Made by a program: the position numbers and the translations under genes
The notes under the pieces: model-generated
What the model was told of the DNA's origin: nothing
What the model saw: only the letters and a program-made list of their open reading frames with translations
The model's database searches: none
Part shown: one piece after another, positions 9,077 through 10,195 of the stretch
Layout: each line of letters opens with the position of its first letter
Position numbering within the stretch: position 1 is the stretch's first letter
NCBI GenBank assembly: GCA_003024985.2
Contig: PXIH01S0040534.1
Reading direction: 5' to 3' (one strand)
Length of the DNA stretch: 10,195 nt
Source: Euperipatoides rowelli
Lineage: Eukaryota; Onychophora; Udeonychophora; Euonychophora; Peripatopsidae

Positions 9077-9119
9077 ATATACAGGTAGACTATAAGTCTA
9101 TTATAGTCTACCTGTATAT
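9077..9119. repeat. Hairpin, 19-bp perfect arms
   Basis: Arms 9077-9095 and 9101-9119 are exact complements around the loop GTCTA. The outer ends read TATACAGGTAGAC, i.e. TA followed by TACAGG. This resembles the ends of Tc1/mariner-type miniature elements, but 43 bp is very short for one. Confidence 0.95.
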
Positions 9120-9282
9120 TATTATTATCTTATATTATCTAAGCTGAATTATTCATTTTTCTACATTCTAAGCAAAGTATTTCTGTTTGTAGTAAATAAA
9201 TTATATTGATAGCGTTTCATAGAAGCTGACGTTCTTTTCTTTTCCATTATATAATAATAATATGGAAAAAAAAATCTTACAT

Positions 9283-9345
9283 CAGCAAGCGCGTGTCGTA
9301 AAATTTATGTCTGGACGCATTTTTACATAGAATTCTAAAAAATAA
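9283..9345 (+). repeat. Internal copy of the left subterminal region of the TTAA element
   Basis: The stretch with AAGCGCGTGTCGTAAAATTT, continuing to AATAACTGTAA, aligns in direct orientation with 8508-8580 (GGCGCGTATCGTAATTTTTA ... AATAACTATAA). It lacks the terminal CCTTCG. It may be a subterminal repeat for transposase binding or the trace of a second nested copy. Confidence 0.6.
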
Positions 9346-9531
9346 CTGTAAAATAAACTATGTGCAGGGTAAAAAAACCTACCAATATTGTAGTGGGAGG
9401 TTAGTTTTACGAATAGAAGGCAGAGATAACTCCACAAGAATATACACATAGACACATTTTATAAAAAATTGGATTTGTCATAAAATTTACGACAGCGCAC
9501 CCACTCGAAGGTTAAAAAAAAACCATGTTTT

Positions 9532-9593
9532 CACAAGCCATTTTCAATATGGCCACATGACACACAAAACAGCAATTTTGATTTGCTCCACCC
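9532..9593 (-). repeat. Right terminal inverted repeat of the 4.2-kb element
   Basis: On the minus strand it begins GGGTGGAGCAAATC and ends GTGGCCATATTGAAAATGGC plus TTGTGAAAA, matching the left repeat at its outer and inner blocks, with a diverged middle. TTTA follows at 9594-9597. Confidence 0.5.
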
Positions 9594-9620
9594 TTTAAAC
9601 GGTTTCTTGTGGATCAATTA

Positions 9621-10080
9621 TCATGTGTAAAAAATTGGCACTTGTATAAAAAAGTGTATGATAATGTTACCGATCGTCTTGACTATGAAACATTTCAGCC
9701 ACAATATCAAGATCAAGAATTCCATATAATAATGACCAATCATATTCTTGTAACACTTTGGACAATGAGATAAAACTAGATTTCTTTTTAGATCTAAAAA
9801 ATCTTTTCTTACCAGATGGGGGTAAAATTTGTTATTTGGTTTAATAAAAAGAACTAAATGAGACACCATTTCTAAACGATTTTATGGCAATTGTATCTTA
9901 ACTCGACAATATTAATAATTTTTAATTAATTTAATCTTGTAAACAAAGTATTTATATCATTGATTATACTTTTTTTTTAATATTTGTATAATAAAAGACT
10001 AGAAATGTCTATATTGGTAAGGTTTGCTACTACTCTTCAACCACTCATCCTAACACATTGCTTTGATTTACTTGAACACC
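9621..10080 (-). pseudogene. LINE ORF2 remnant: endonuclease end and linker
   Basis: An open minus-strand stretch spans 9621-9869. Read with shifts it gives SHLVLFIKPNNKFYPHLVRK. The first bases match the S-D-H closing motif of APE-type LINE endonucleases, with the Asp missing. Next comes LSKVLQEYDWSLLYGILDLD in another frame. The D-W.....(8-10 residues)..D pattern is typical of the linker between endonuclease and reverse transcriptase in I/Jockey-like LINEs. Above 9870 a weak D-T-I-A-I segment, also expected shortly before the S-D-H motif, supports extension to about 10080, but I read nothing firm there. Orientation and domain order fit the minus-strand RT fossil at 3827-5240, so the two are probably one LINE split by the 4.2-kb element. 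The endonuclease is clearly dead (shifts, stops, missing Asp). The family call is less certain than for the RT half. Confidence 0.5.
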
Positions 10081-10083
10081 ATG

Positions 10084-10105
10084 CTAAAGCACATCCAATC
10101 ATTCT
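10084..10105 (+). repeat. Second copy of a 22-nt word from the 8902-8935 hairpin
   Basis: Identical over 22 bases to 8916-8937 (CTAAAGCACATCC...), with similarity ending sharply afterwards. It lies 3 bases before the TTAA of the next element. Confidence 0.9.
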
Positions 10106-10108
10106 GTT

Positions 10109-10195
10109 TTAACCTTCGTGCGGTCGCGGTCAAAATTTTAACATGAGCGGTCGCATGTCGTAAATTTTACGACTCATAGAATCCTCTGTATAAAA
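10109..10195 (+). mobile_element. Left end of a second TTAA element, cut by the window end
   Basis: TTAA at 10109-10112 is followed by CCTTCGTGCGGTCGCGG. The next 65 bases align with 8500-8566 (TTTTAACATGAG, TCGTAA.TTTTACG, CTCATAG). About four fifths of positions agree over the 83 bases visible. It contains a near-palindrome, GTCGTAAATTTTACGAC. Same orientation as the 8483 copy; the right end lies outside the window. Confidence 0.7.

Larger units (their letters stand above)
8479..9515. mobile_element. TTAA-flanked piggyBac-like non-autonomous element
   Basis: TTAA at 8479-8482 and TTAA at 9512-9515 bracket 1029 bp. The ends, read inward, are CCTTCGAGCGAGCACGC on the left and CCTTCGAGTGGGTGCGC on the right, agreeing at 13 of 17 positions. 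Behind each is a TCGTAA...TTTTA subterminal motif. TTAA duplication with CC-starting inverted repeats is typical of piggyBac-type elements. No transposase frame is readable inside, so it would be mobilised only in trans. It holds two hairpins (8902-8935, 9077-9119). It sits 16 bp inside the right repeat of the 4.2-kb element, so it arrived later. The superfamily is inferred from the ends only; other TTAA users such as Kolobok are possible. Confidence 0.7.
5354..9593 (+). mobile_element. Putative TIR DNA transposon carrying the nuclease-like pseudogene
   Basis: The two ends are diverged inverted repeats of about 60 bp. Outermost are GGAGTGGAGC on the left and GGGTGGAGC on the right (read inward). 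Both then have an AT-rich spacer and a GTGG..CCAT....AAAATGGC..(2 bases)TGAAAA block. Directly outside lies TTTA on each side (5350-5353 and 9594-9597), a plausible 4-bp target duplication. An alternative reading with an extra A in the end would give TTTT/TTAA flanks. LINE sequence in the same orientation lies on both sides, which is what an insertion into a LINE should leave. Removing the TTAA-flanked insert leaves about 3.2 kb. The nuclease-like gene fills most of it. The repeat match is by eye and imperfect, so the boundaries are a hypothesis with good circumstantial support. Confidence 0.5.

Noticed and set aside
8907-9095. Plus-strand frame of 62 codons
   Set aside because: Starts inside one hairpin and ends inside another within the TTAA element; no recognisable protein.
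9369-9404. Possible hairpin ACCTACC...GGGAGGT
   Set aside because: Arms are short and mismatched; not distinguishable from chance.
1-10195. CRISPR array, operon, phage or bacterial regulatory features
   Set aside because: No regularly spaced direct repeats, no clustered same-strand intact genes; content is animal transposon debris.

Overview
The window reads as AT-rich, non-coding DNA from an invertebrate animal nuclear genome. Host type is inferred from the content: a Polinton/Maverick relic, an APE-type LINE, a TTAA-flanked piggyBac-like element and a fossil of a multi-copy gene family I know from invertebrate genomes. I cannot name the species. I see no intact host gene, tRNA, rRNA or bacterial-style operon. 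Two ambiguous bases (8236, 8704) suggest draft assembly.

Layout: (1) About 1-1450 is a broken Polinton. The end of a capsid-type gene and an adenain-like cysteine protease lie on the plus strand, and a third Polinton-type fragment faces them on the minus strand. (2) 1452-2846 is AT-rich filler holding a perfect hairpin with 40-bp arms. (3) 2847-3818 holds related repeat units in alternating orientation around a GC-richer island. (4) 3827-5240 and about 9621-10080 are minus-strand pieces of LINE ORF2. The piece at high coordinates has the endonuclease end and linker; the piece at low coordinates has the rest of the linker and the reverse transcriptase. (5) Between them, 5354-9593 looks like one DNA transposon with diverged terminal inverted repeats and a 4-bp TTTA duplication. 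It carries a decayed plus-strand gene (5825-8243) with a FEN1/XPG-like nuclease core and a cysteine-rich tail. (6) Inside that element a second one inserted at TTAA (8483-9511). A related end begins at 10113 and runs off the window.

Nothing here works together as a pathway. The window is best read as a layered record of transposition: LINE first, then the 4.2-kb element into the LINE, then the TTAA element into that. The point most worth checking is that the nuclease-like gene family appears to sit between transposon-style ends. All homology statements rest on reading translations by eye and on remembered family motifs; no search was run.
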